Below are positions 44,620 through 53,703 of a DNA stretch of 64,000 nt, piece after piece (position 1 is the first letter of the stretch; every line of letters begins with the position of its first letter). The stretch comes from Pseudomonas alloputida (GTDB lineage Bacteria > Pseudomonadota > Gammaproteobacteria > Pseudomonadales > Pseudomonadaceae): contig NZ_CP128540.1 of assembly GCF_021283545.2 (NCBI RefSeq), positions 2,949,501 through 3,013,500 of the forward strand, in the 5' to 3' direction. Position numbers and translations under genes: made by a program. The notes under the pieces were generated by a model. That model had not been told where the DNA came from, ran no database searches, and saw only the letters and a program-made list of their open reading frames with translations.

Positions 44620-45521
44620 GCACCTCCAAACTGATTGACGGCAAAGCGGCATCAGCCCGTGTGATGAAGCAGGTTCGAGAAGACGTCGACCGACTGAGAG
44701 CCGACAGCATCTTCCCCGCGCTCGCTGTGATACTCGTCGGGCAAGATCCTGCCAGCCAGGTCTACGTGCGCAACAAGATCCTCCGTGCAGAAGAAGCGGG
44801 GATCAAATCCCTCGAATATCGCCTGAGTGAGGAAACCTCGCAGGAAGAATTGCTCAAGCTGATTGCAGACCTAAATGCAGACAAGGCGGTGAATGGAATT
44901 CTGCTGCAACTCCCCCTCCCCAAGCACATTGAAGAAACGCGCGCCTTACAGGCTATTGCCCCCGGCAAGGACGTAGATGGTTTTCACAGTGAAAACGTCG
45001 GTGGGTTGAGCCAGGGGCGCGACGTACTGACGCCATGCACCCCCAGCGGCTGCATGCATCTGCTTGAAGAGGCTTGCGGCGACCTAAGCGGAAAACATGC
45101 AGTGGTCATCGGGCGATCCAATATCGTCGGCAAGCCTATGGCCGCTCTTTTGCTCCAAGCGCATTGCTCGGTCACTGTGGTGCATTCCCGCAGCATCGAT
45201 GCCAAGGCCCTGTGCCGGCAGGCAGATATTGTCGTTGCCGCCGTCGGTCGACCTCGGATGATTGATGCGAGCTGGCTCAAGCCGGGAGCACTGGTCATCG
45301 ACGTTGGCATTAATCGCATCGACGAAGACGGTCGCAGCAAGCTCGTTGGTGACGTCGACTTCGACAGCGCACTGCCCCAGGTTTCGGCCATCACTCCCGT
45401 GCCCGGCGGCGTTGGGCCGATGACCATTGCGTTTCTAATGAAGAACACCGTTACCGCTGCGGTTCAGCAGGCTCATGCACAACGCGTTTCCTCGGAGGCC
45501 GCATGCCTTTCAATCTCCTGA
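44616..45521 (+). CDS. folD: Methylene-THF dehydrogenase/cyclohydrolase
   Basis: A 301-residue bifunctional enzyme interconverting methylene-, methenyl- and formyl-THF with NADP. Motifs: [17 protein letters not shown] (catalytic Tyr and Lys), [32 protein letters not shown] (NADP site) and [11 protein letters not shown]. It overlaps purU by four bases and mgdA by nineteen. A second folD beside an oxidative demethylase is a common way to process methylene-THF made by that enzyme. Confidence 0.95.
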   Translation: MSTSKLIDGKAASARVMKQVREDVDRLRADSIFPALAVILVGQDPASQVYVRNKILRAEEAGIKSLEYRLSEETSQEELLKLIADLNADKAVNGILLQLPLPKHIEETRALQAIAPGKDVDGFHSENVGGLSQGRDVLTPCTPSGCMHLLEEACGDLSGKHAVVIGRSNIVGKPMAALLLQAHCSVTVVHSRSIDAKALCRQADIVVAAVGRPRMIDASWLKPGALVIDVGINRIDEDGRSKLVGDVDFDSALPQVSAITPVPGGVGPMTIAFLMKNTVTAAVQQAHAQRVSSEAACLSIS

Positions 45522-46744
45522 AATACGGGCTCAGCTCTGAATACCCGGTCGAAGTAGATTTGCCTGCTCCCAAGGAGCTCAAACCTTCCTACGATGTGGT
45601 AATCATCGGCGGCGGTGGCCACGGCCTGGCAACCGCCTACTACCTGTCCAAGTACCACGGCATCACCAATATTGCGGTGCTAGAGAAGGGGTATCTGGGC
45701 GGCGGCAACACGGCGCGCAACACAGCGGTAATCCGCTCCAATTACCTCACTAGCGAGGGTGTGCGCTTTTATGCCGAGTCAGTGCGGATGTTTGAAGGTC
45801 TGTCCAACGAATTCGACTTCAACATCATGTACTCCCATCGCGGCCAACTGACGCTCGCCCACACTGACGCCACCGTGCGCTCGTTCCGTCAGCGTGCCGA
45901 GGTCAACAAGCACTTCGGCGGTCGCACCGAAATGCTCGACCGTCAGCAGATTCGCGAGCTCGTGCCGACACTCAACCTCGATCCTGGGCATCTTCCGGTT
46001 ATCGCAGGTCTCTGGCACATAGACGGCGCGACTGCCCGTCATGACGCCGTGGCATGGGGTTACGCCAAACAGGCTGCTAAGCGCGGCGTGGAAATCCATC
46101 AGCTCACCGAAGTCCAGGAGCTGGTGATCGAGAACGGCACCATCAAAGCGGTTAAAACCAATCGCGGCACCATCAAGTGCGGCTGCGCAGTGCAGGCAGT
46201 GGCGGGCATGAGTTCGCAGTTGATGAAGAAAGCGGGTATCCGCTCGCCGATCCAGACATTCCCTCTGCAAGCCATGGTGACCCAGCCGTTCAAGCCATTC
46301 CTTGACCCGTTGGTGAGCTCCTCTGCCCTGCACTGCTACGTGCAACAGACCAGCCGTGGCGAAGTGGTGTTTGGGGGTGGCTCGGATCCGTACCCGCTGT
46401 TCAACACACGCTCAACTTTGGATCTGAAAGAAAGCCTGCTGGCACACGCGATCGAGATGTTCCCGTTCTTGGCCAATGCCAAGCTGATGCGTCAGTGGGC
46501 CGGGATCACCGACATGACTCCGGATTACAGCCCGATCATGGGGTTGTCCCCGGTGAAGAACTATTACCTGGATGCCGGTTGGGGCACTTGGGGCTTCAAG
46601 GCTACGCCCATTTGCGGCAAGACCATGGCTGAACTCGTCGCCAGTGGGGGCAAGGTACCTGAATTGATCCAGCCGTTCGGCCTCGAGCGTTTCTCAACCT
46701 TCCAACAAGTCAACGAGATGGGCGCGACAGCGGCCAGCCACTGA
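45503..46744 (+). CDS. mgdA: N-methylglutamate dehydrogenase, SoxB-like subunit
   Basis: A 413-residue flavoprotein like sarcosine oxidase beta. The dinucleotide fold [20 protein letters not shown] (about 33-52) and [18 protein letters not shown] region ([13 protein letters not shown]) are clear; the C-terminal [10 protein letters not shown] and [14 protein letters not shown] are family landmarks. It carries the substrate-oxidising site for N-methylglutamate. Ten bases separate it from mgdB. Taken alone it could be sarcosine oxidase; gmaS and mgsABC next door argue for N-methylglutamate. Confidence 0.88.
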   Translation: MPFNLLKYGLSSEYPVEVDLPAPKELKPSYDVVIIGGGGHGLATAYYLSKYHGITNIAVLEKGYLGGGNTARNTAVIRSNYLTSEGVRFYAESVRMFEGLSNEFDFNIMYSHRGQLTLAHTDATVRSFRQRAEVNKHFGGRTEMLDRQQIRELVPTLNLDPGHLPVIAGLWHIDGATARHDAVAWGYAKQAAKRGVEIHQLTEVQELVIENGTIKAVKTNRGTIKCGCAVQAVAGMSSQLMKKAGIRSPIQTFPLQAMVTQPFKPFLDPLVSSSALHCYVQQTSRGEVVFGGGSDPYPLFNTRSTLDLKESLLAHAIEMFPFLANAKLMRQWAGITDMTPDYSPIMGLSPVKNYYLDAGWGTWGFKATPICGKTMAELVASGGKVPELIQPFGLERFSTFQQVNEMGATAASH

Positions 46745-46754
46745 GGAGCAAGAC

Positions 46755-47054
46755 ATGAAAGTGATGAATTGCCCACTCAACGGGCCGCGCAACATCAGCG
46801 AGTTCACCTATGGAGGTGAGTTCAAGCAGATGCCCGATCCGCAGACTTGTACCGATGCCGAATGGGCCGACTACGTGTTCAACAGCGATGACACGCTGGG
46901 CGTGGTTTGCGAGTGGTGGATGCACAACCCCTCCAGCTACTGGTTCTTGGCGGAACGCCACACTGGTAGCGACGAGATCCTGCGCACCTTCGACCCCAAA
47001 GAGCTGTTCACCACCCGCGTTGAATTCACCCCCGCCAAGGAGACCGCGCAATGA
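46755..47054 (+). CDS. mgdB: N-methylglutamate dehydrogenase, SoxD-like subunit
   Basis: A 99-residue delta-type subunit: NCPLNGPRNISEFTYGGEF near the start and DDTLGVVCEWWMHNPSSYWF in the middle, as in SoxD. In sarcosine oxidase delta the start reads CPYCGPR, and two Cys plus a His and a Cys hold zinc; here the second Cys is Asn and the C-terminal Cys is absent (TFDPKELF). The zinc site is thus probably lost. Its stop overlaps the mgdC start (ATGA). Confidence 0.88.
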   Translation: MKVMNCPLNGPRNISEFTYGGEFKQMPDPQTCTDAEWADYVFNSDDTLGVVCEWWMHNPSSYWFLAERHTGSDEILRTFDPKELFTTRVEFTPAKETAQ

Positions 47055-49948
47055 GCCGCCTACCCGCTCCCATGGGCTTGTTGATCGACCGCAATCAGCC
47101 TCTTCATTTCAGCTTCGATGGCAAGGCGTATCAGGGGTTTGCTGGTGATAGCATCGCAAGTGCCCTGCTCGCCAATGGTCGTTTCCTGCTCTCGCGCTCG
47201 TTCAAATACCACCGCCCGCGCGGCCCGCTGACCATGGCCGGCCAAGATGCCAACACCCTGGTACAACTGCCGAACGAGCCCAACGTACTGGCCGACACTC
47301 ACCTGCTGGAAAATGGTGTGCAGGTAACCGGGCAAAATTTCAACGGTACTCTAGACAACGACAAAGACGCGTATCTTGGCAAGTTCTCCAAGTTCATGCC
47401 GGTGGGCTTCTACTACCGCTCGTTTTACAAGCCCAAGGGTGCTTGGAAACTCTGGGAGCCAATTATTCGAAAGAAGGCCGGGCTCGGCGTGCTGGATCTC
47501 AAATTCCAACCCGAGTATTTCGACAAGGCCTACCTGTTCGCTGACCTGGCCGTCGTCGGCGCTGGCCCTGCTGGACTGCAGGCGGCACTGACTGCGGCCA
47601 ATGCAGGCGCGAAGGTGTTGTTGATTGAGCAACAACCAATTCTGGGCGGCTCACTGACCTATGCCCGTTTCGATGTCGAAAACAATCGTGCTGATACCCT
47701 ACGCCGCGAGCTGATCAACGCTGTTGAAGGCCATGCCAACATTCAAGTGCTGAAGAAAGCTACGTGCAACGCATGGTTCACCGATAACTATCTGCCGGTG
47801 ATTCAGGGCAAACGCATGTACAAAGTGCGCGCCACCCAGTGCCTGATCGCCAGCGGTTCGTTCGACCAGCCAGTGATTTTCCGCAACAACGATTTGCCCG
47901 GGGTAATGCTCAGCAGCGCAGCCCAGCGCCTGATGAAACTCTACGCAGTAAAGCCTGGCAAACGCGCAGTGGTACTCACGGGGAACGACGACGGTTACTA
48001 CGCAGCACTCGATCTGCACGAGCAAGGTGTTCAGGTTGCAGCGCTGGTGGACATGCGTACCAATCCCGCTGATCGCGCGTTGCTGATTGCACTGGAACAG
48101 CGCGGAATCACTTGCCACCTCAGCAGCACTGTATTTGAGGCGCTGCATGAAAAAGGCATGCGCCATGTCAGTGGCGTCGATATCCGAAAAATCACCGGCC
48201 ACGGCCAGGTCGCCAATAGCAGCTTTCACCTGGATTGCGATTTGCTCTGCATGTCCGGCGGCTACATGCCGGTCTACCAGTTGCTGTGCCAAGCCGGCGG
48301 CAAGCTGTCTTATGACGATCAACTGGCTGAGTTCACCCTCAGCGGCCTGCCGAAGAATCTCAGCGTTGCAGGTTCCGCCCATGGCTTCCACGCACTGGAC
48401 AACGTGCTCGCTGATGCCACTCGCACAGCCCACGAAATCATTTCGTCGCTAGGTCTGGTCATCGACGTCAAGCCACTGCCGCTGCGCCCAGAAGCGCAAG
48501 TCAATTTCCCATGGCCGATTTTCCCGCACCCCAAAGGCAAGGACTTTGTCGACTTCGACGAAGATTTGCAGGTGCGCGATATCATCAACGCCACGAAGAT
48601 CGGTTATCGGGACGTGCAACTGGTCAAGCGTTTTTCCACGGTGGGCATGGGGCCCTCTCAAGGGCGCCACTCGGCCCTGCCAACCGCTCGGCTGGTGGCG
48701 GCTTCGACCCAACGCAGCGTCAGTGAGACCGGCGTAACAACAGCGCGTCCTCCATTTGAGGCTGAGAAACTGGCCCATGTTGCAGGGCGAGCGTTTGACC
48801 CGTACCGCCAGACACCGATGCACCGCCGTCACCTGGAAGCAGGGGCAAAAATGATGCCTGCCGGCATATGGCAGCGTCCTGCCTACTATGGCAAACCGAA
48901 TGAGCGCGACAAATGCATGCAGGCCGAGGCGCTGCATGTGCGCAGGAAGGTCGGCATCATCGACGTTTCGACGTTGGGCGGTCTGGACGTGCGCGGCCCA
49001 GATGCTGCCGAGTTCCTCAATCGTATGTACACCTTTGCGTTTCTCAAGCAGCCTGTAGGTCGCTCACGCTACGCACTGATGACCAACGAGCACGGGGTAG
49101 TGATCGACGATGGCGTCTGCGCGCGCTTTGCCGAGAATCACTTCTACGTCACCGCCACCACCAGCGGCGTAGATCGCATCTATCAACAGATACTCAAGTG
49201 GAACGCGCAATGGCGTCTCAACGTCGACATCGCCAACGTCACGGCTGCAATCTCAGCAGTCAACGTAGCGGGGCCTGACTCGCGCAAGGTGCTGGAAAAA
49301 GTTTGTTCGGATCTTGATCTGTCCGCCGAAGGGTTTCCATACCTAGGGGTTCGTCTAGGCACAGTAGCCGGGATTAAGGCGCGGCTCCTGCGTGTGGGCT
49401 TTGTGGGCGAACTGGGTTACGAAATCCATGTACCAGCGCGCCATGCACTGAAGCTCTGGGATGCACTGATAGAGGCCGGCAAGGATTTCGACATTCGTCC
49501 GTTTGGTGTCGAGACCCAGCGTCTCCTGCGCCTTGAAAAAGGCCATGTAATCATCAGTCAGGATACCGACGGCATGACCCACCCCAGCGAAATCGATATG
49601 GGGTGGGCGGTCAGCCGTACCAAGTCGTTTTTTGTCGGGCGTCGCTCCGTCGATATCCTCGAAGCGCAGCCACAAAAACGCAAGCTGGTGGGGTTCACGC
49701 TGCCCAAGAAAAGCCCGCAACCACTTGAGGGCCATCTCGTGCTCAAGGGGGCGGACATCAGTGGCAATGTGACGTCTTGTGAATACTCCCAAAGCCTTGA
49801 TCAGATCATCGGCCTGGCCTATGCCGCCTTCGATCAAAGCACACCGGGACAGCAGATCCCGATTCGAGTAGAAGATGGTGTGGTCGTCCAGGCAACCGTC
49901 GTGAAGCTCCCCTTCTTCGATCCAGACAACCAGCGCCAGGAGCTCTGA
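47051..49948 (+). CDS. mgdC: N-methylglutamate dehydrogenase, SoxA-like subunit
   Basis: A 965-residue large subunit like sarcosine oxidase alpha. Order: ferredoxin-like N-terminus without cluster cysteines (about 15-95), a pyridine-nucleotide-disulfide type NAD/FAD region with VVGAGPAGLQAALTAANAGA (about 173-192), and a C-terminal GcvT-like folate domain (about 575-960) with GELGYEIHVPARHALKLWD and LRLEKGHVIISQDT. The folate domain catches the methyl-derived formaldehyde as methylene-THF, which FolD and PurU then process. It starts within mgdB and is followed after one base by mgdD. Confidence 0.92.
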   Translation: MSRLPAPMGLLIDRNQPLHFSFDGKAYQGFAGDSIASALLANGRFLLSRSFKYHRPRGPLTMAGQDANTLVQLPNEPNVLADTHLLENGVQVTGQNFNGTLDNDKDAYLGKFSKFMPVGFYYRSFYKPKGAWKLWEPIIRKKAGLGVLDLKFQPEYFDKAYLFADLAVVGAGPAGLQAALTAANAGAKVLLIEQQPILGGSLTYARFDVENNRADTLRRELINAVEGHANIQVLKKATCNAWFTDNYLPVIQGKRMYKVRATQCLIASGSFDQPVIFRNNDLPGVMLSSAAQRLMKLYAVKPGKRAVVLTGNDDGYYAALDLHEQGVQVAALVDMRTNPADRALLIALEQRGITCHLSSTVFEALHEKGMRHVSGVDIRKITGHGQVANSSFHLDCDLLCMSGGYMPVYQLLCQAGGKLSYDDQLAEFTLSGLPKNLSVAGSAHGFHALDNVLADATRTAHEIISSLGLVIDVKPLPLRPEAQVNFPWPIFPHPKGKDFVDFDEDLQVRDIINATKIGYRDVQLVKRFSTVGMGPSQGRHSALPTARLVAASTQRSVSETGVTTARPPFEAEKLAHVAGRAFDPYRQTPMHRRHLEAGAKMMPAGIWQRPAYYGKPNERDKCMQAEALHVRRKVGIIDVSTLGGLDVRGPDAAEFLNRMYTFAFLKQPVGRSRYALMTNEHGVVIDDGVCARFAENHFYVTATTSGVDRIYQQILKWNAQWRLNVDIANVTAAISAVNVAGPDSRKVLEKVCSDLDLSAEGFPYLGVRLGTVAGIKARLLRVGFVGELGYEIHVPARHALKLWDALIEAGKDFDIRPFGVETQRLLRLEKGHVIISQDTDGMTHPSEIDMGWAVSRTKSFFVGRRSVDILEAQPQKRKLVGFTLPKKSPQPLEGHLVLKGADISGNVTSCEYSQSLDQIIGLAYAAFDQSTPGQQIPIRVEDGVVVQATVVKLPFFDPDNQRQEL

Positions 49949-49949
49949 T

Positions 49950-50531
49950 ATGTCCAATCTCAATGAAATCGGGCGTAGCCTACTCCAGCAATGTGCGCTA
50001 GTGGATCTCACGGAGCTTCCAAGGGTAGGGTTTCGTGGTGCTCAGAGTGGCGAATATCTGCAGGCACGAGGCTTCAGCCTTCCTGGTAAGCCCAACCACT
50101 CCGTTACTCAATCGGACGGTAGCCAAGTGGCACGTCTGTCGCAGACGGAGTATTTGATCCTGGGCAGCCTGCGAGACAAAGGCCAGCGCATTGCCGATGA
50201 AGAAGCTCGCTGGGAGATGGATCACCAAGCCAACTACCTTCTGCCTCGCGAGGACAGCCATGCGTGGCTGCAGTTGAGCGGCGTTCACACGGCTGAGGTC
50301 ATGGCAAAACTGTGTGGGGTTGATCTGCGCAGTTCAGCGTTTACACAAGGCGCTGTTGCACAGACATCGGCGGCAAGAATCAATGTGATTGTTGTCAATG
50401 TCAGCTCTGCATCGGACACGATTTTTCACATCCTCTGTGATCGTGCTTCGCTCGAATATTTCAAAGGCGCTGTGATGGATGCGATGGCCGAGTTCGATGG
50501 TAGAACTCTAGAAATCGACGTGCTTTTTTAA
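49950..50531 (+). CDS. mgdD: N-methylglutamate dehydrogenase, SoxG-like subunit
   Basis: A 193-residue gamma-type subunit with a GcvT-like fold (VDLTELPRVGFRGAQSGEYL; WLQLSGVHTAEVMAKLCGVD). Its role is structural, next to the SoxB-like subunit. It is the last gene of the purU-folD-mgdABCD run. Sequence similarity to SoxG is modest, which is normal for this subunit. Confidence 0.85.
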   Translation: MSNLNEIGRSLLQQCALVDLTELPRVGFRGAQSGEYLQARGFSLPGKPNHSVTQSDGSQVARLSQTEYLILGSLRDKGQRIADEEARWEMDHQANYLLPREDSHAWLQLSGVHTAEVMAKLCGVDLRSSAFTQGAVAQTSAARINVIVVNVSSASDTIFHILCDRASLEYFKGAVMDAMAEFDGRTLEIDVLF

Positions 50532-50641
50532 TCGATTCAGGTAGTGCGGTGCTGACTACGAGCTGAAACAGACCACGTCCCGGATGGTCGTAGGCAGCAC
50601 TCACGAAATGGTTCACCCGTTCCCGGCCAGAGCAACAAACG

Positions 50642-51421
50642 ATGAATGACGCACCTGTTAAGGACGCCGACTACAGCGTACCTGCCCTCGCCCGAGGGCT
50701 TGCTGTGCTCGGCCTGTTCAACGCCCAAACGCGCAGCCTGAGCATGCAGGAGGTTGCCGAACGATTGAATGTCAGCACCTCCGCGCTGTACCGAATATTG
50801 TTCACGTTGACCGACACCGGCTACTTGAACAAACGCAACACCCAGTATGAGCTCGGTGCCCGCGTCATTAGCGATGGTTTCAGTTACCTCGCCAGCCGCG
50901 ACATTGTCGATGTGGCGATGCCTCATCTCAATGAATTGCGTGATCGCACTTCACTGTCTTGCCATTTGAGTGTGCGGGAGAACACGGAAAGCCTTTATGT
51001 CTATCGAGCGTTTGCGGCTCAGCGATTATCCGTGAACATTCCAGTTGGCACCCGCATCGCATGCCATTGCACTGCGATTGGTCGGATGCTCCTCACCGGC
51101 CTTGACCAGGCCGAGCTTGCCGCGCTTTACCAACACATCCGTCTGGACGATTACCCTCCCCCCGCTCCACGAACTCAGCTTGAGCTTGAAGAGATGGTAG
51201 AGGCTGACAGGGCGCGAGGATGGGTGCTGCATCGTTCGGATTACTCCACCGCGATTGCCATGGCTATCAAAGATCACCGAGGGACAGTGACGGCTGCAAT
51301 CAACCTGTCAGGCCCAGATGCCGTGATGGATCCTGACGGCGCAACGGAGAAGTTTGAGGCATTGCTGCGTGAGTGCTCCACCAAGATTAGCGCCGATCTT
51401 GGATACGTTGAAGACCGATGA
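50642..51421 (+). CDS. IclR-family regulator
   Basis: A 259-residue regulator: winged helix-turn-helix (about 12-72; QEVAERLNVSTSALYRILFT) and an IclR ligand domain (about 85-250; SCHLSVREN, IACHCTAIGRMLLTGLD, GWVLHRSDY, INLSGPD). It follows mgdD by 110 bases in the same direction and likely senses a pathway intermediate. With the XRE-cupin protein this makes two local regulators for one pathway. Confidence 0.88.
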   Translation: MNDAPVKDADYSVPALARGLAVLGLFNAQTRSLSMQEVAERLNVSTSALYRILFTLTDTGYLNKRNTQYELGARVISDGFSYLASRDIVDVAMPHLNELRDRTSLSCHLSVRENTESLYVYRAFAAQRLSVNIPVGTRIACHCTAIGRMLLTGLDQAELAALYQHIRLDDYPPPAPRTQLELEEMVEADRARGWVLHRSDYSTAIAMAIKDHRGTVTAAINLSGPDAVMDPDGATEKFEALLRECSTKISADLGYVEDR

Positions 51422-51882
51422 TTGGATGGTAAGACGCAATTTCCTCGCTAGCTCCAGGCCGCCCCCTTTCAGACGACACTTCTGAATCGCGCCAATCGCG
51501 GTTTGCAAGTGATCGTCATCGGGGTGTGCGAATGGGTGTAAATGGGTGCAACAATGAGTCGCGGCCCCCGCTACGAAGTCTTGATCCGCTTACCCACTGA
51601 AGCCAGCCTGCGCTTAACGCCAATTTTTGGATTCAAAGCCAGCGCTTCCTCATAGACCTGGACTGCTTCGGGGTACTGGCCCAGCTGCTCGTGTGCAAGC
51701 TCCTGGACTTTGAGCGCTATGGGCCTCCGGGCAGGGTTTTCATTCAGGATGGTCACCGCACTTCACGCGATGCTAAGCGCCTAGCCCCACGGCTGTCCTG
51801 AATCAAGCCGCCTTGCGGTGTCTTGACCCTGTGGAACGCCTCCCCATCGCGATTAACGCTTGGCCGCCCCTAACTTAATCAT
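51422..51882. other. Intergenic stretch with a possible TPR remnant and a diverged repeat
   Basis: No full gene is seen. On the minus strand a 61-residue frame (51571-51756) contains LGQYPEAVQVYEEALALNP, one tetratricopeptide unit, probably the tail of a lost gene. At 51790-51840 a segment resembles the direct repeats at 32290 and 33466 (GGCTGTC-TGAATC-AGCC), but with many changes. Confidence 0.45.
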
Positions 51883-53703
51883 CTACGGGAGCTCGAATCC
51901 CAGGCCTTCAAGCACTAGCCGATCTTCAGCCTTCAATTTTTTCACTGCCCAAATCAGCACATGCTTCGGCCGCGAGCTCGCCACGTAGGCAAATCTCGCA
52001 GCTTCGAAAGTCCGGTCACGCAGCCAGTCCTTCCAGTGCGACAGATGCACGCCTGGTTTCTGTGACGATACAACCACAGTCACGTCGTGTGTTTCACCCT
52101 TGACGCCGTGAATCGTCTCGAAACGCAGGCAGTCACCTTGGGCGACTACATCAGGTACCTCGGCCAACCTTTCTGAGATCAGCATCTTCCCCTGCCCAGA
52201 ACGGGCTCGCAAATTAAGGCCTCTCAGCCCTTCTAAATGCTTACGCACCTCTACAGGTACGAATGATTGATCTGGCAGCTTTCCAAGCGCAATTTTTGCT
52301 GCCCTGGCCCAGTCCGACCAAGTTTGATTACCATCTCCTACGCCGTGTTCCACCAAGAACTGGAGGCCGTCGTGAAGGAATACACGCCACGCCAGTTTTG
52401 ACTCAATATCCATAGGGCAGTAAGGGCCTGCTTTCGTCACCTGCAGTTCTAGTCGGGCCGCCAGCCACTTACCGAATGTTTCCAGGCATTGCGGTATGTC
52501 CGTCAACCTGCCTGCTTTGAGGTTTAGGCAGGCCAGCGCCAGCAGCTCGATGCCCTCGAAAGCTCTACCATTACGTAAACGCTGCAGTGTTGTATATCCT
52601 CGCGCAACGATCACCACCTTGTCATGTATCAGGCTCATTTCTCGAATGGCTGGAAGCACCTCCGACGGGCAGTTCTGATACTCGACGACCCTCGGTTTTA
52701 CTGAAGCGATACGGGGATTTCCCACCACACGGTCGGATTGAAGAATGTTGGAACAGACATCTACGATGGCTTGGCTGCTTCGCCAATTCTCGTTGAGGAC
52801 GTACTCCTCGAAGCCAAGCTCCTCCATGCGCCGACGCACGCTTGCTGGATTCGACTTCCTGAAACCATAAATTGACTGGTTAAGGTCACCTACAAAATGG
52901 AATTTTACGCCTAGTAGGCTCAGCCTTTTGACGATCAAAAGCTGCTCAGCCGACAAATCTTGGCACTCATCGACGATCACCAACGGGAATCGGCGTGCAA
53001 TACGCGAGAAGTAATCTTTGAATTTTTCTTCTTGCATGCCGACCAAAGCGAGAATATCGATGTCACCGTAGGTCGCAAAGCCAGCGGCCCAAAGCCGCTT
53101 TTTGTTCGTCAACAGTGTCTTTTGGTCGGCCTCGTCCTGTTGGGCGAGGTTGGCTTCGTTATCCCACTTCCGATCGTTGGTCGAAAAGACGAAGCGTTTG
53201 GATCCTTTATCGTAGTTGTAGCGACAGGCTGAAACGGTACGCCCGCAGATCTTGTTCCGCGTGCGGTAGATATCAGCTGATTTATCGATGATCCGAATGC
53301 GGAAGTCGCCGTCCCGGCCTTGAAAGCCTGTGATCTCGCTGGCGATACTCGATAGCAGGTGTGTGAGCACGAAACTATCGAAGGTGGAGATGTAGTGCGG
53401 CAAGCCCATTGGCTCGCGCAGGTATTTATATACCCTGCTCTGGAGCTCGTCGGCAGCACTATTGAGGAAGGTGAGCAAAGCGATCCCAGAAGGGTGATGG
53501 TTCCATTCCTGGATGATCTTGCATACCTTGGCGGCCACTACCTCAGTTTTTCCGCTGCCTGGACAGGCTCTCAGGTACACGTGCCTATCCAGCGGTGCAT
53601 CAATGTATCTCTGCTGCTGGTCGGTGAACTCGATGTCGGCTGCAGCCGCTTGAGCTGCCTTATCCTGCGCCGCCATCAGGCCGCAGCCTCTTCCAGACCG
53701 CAC
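51883..53703 (-). CDS. UvrD-like helicase of a Gabija-like system
   Basis: A 606-residue superfamily 1 helicase. Motif I LRACPGSGKTEVVA (about 41-54), motif II VIVDECQDLS, motif III FVGDLNQSIYGFR, motif V IHGVKGETHD and motif VI YVASSRPKH are present. It is translated behind the OLD-family nuclease gene and overlaps it by 28 bases, the arrangement of Gabija (GajA nuclease, GajB helicase), where the helicase-like partner joins in anti-phage defence. Longer than the type GajB (about 490), with extra sequence in the middle. Confidence 0.85.
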   Translation of the reverse strand: MRSGRGCGLMAAQDKAAQAAAADIEFTDQQQRYIDAPLDRHVYLRACPGSGKTEVVAAKVCKIIQEWNHHPSGIALLTFLNSAADELQSRVYKYLREPMGLPHYISTFDSFVLTHLLSSIASEITGFQGRDGDFRIRIIDKSADIYRTRNKICGRTVSACRYNYDKGSKRFVFSTNDRKWDNEANLAQQDEADQKTLLTNKKRLWAAGFATYGDIDILALVGMQEEKFKDYFSRIARRFPLVIVDECQDLSAEQLLIVKRLSLLGVKFHFVGDLNQSIYGFRKSNPASVRRRMEELGFEEYVLNENWRSSQAIVDVCSNILQSDRVVGNPRIASVKPRVVEYQNCPSEVLPAIREMSLIHDKVVIVARGYTTLQRLRNGRAFEGIELLALACLNLKAGRLTDIPQCLETFGKWLAARLELQVTKAGPYCPMDIESKLAWRVFLHDGLQFLVEHGVGDGNQTWSDWARAAKIALGKLPDQSFVPVEVRKHLEGLRGLNLRARSGQGKMLISERLAEVPDVVAQGDCLRFETIHGVKGETHDVTVVVSSQKPGVHLSHWKDWLRDRTFEAARFAYVASSRPKHVLIWAVKKLKAEDRLVLEGLGFELP

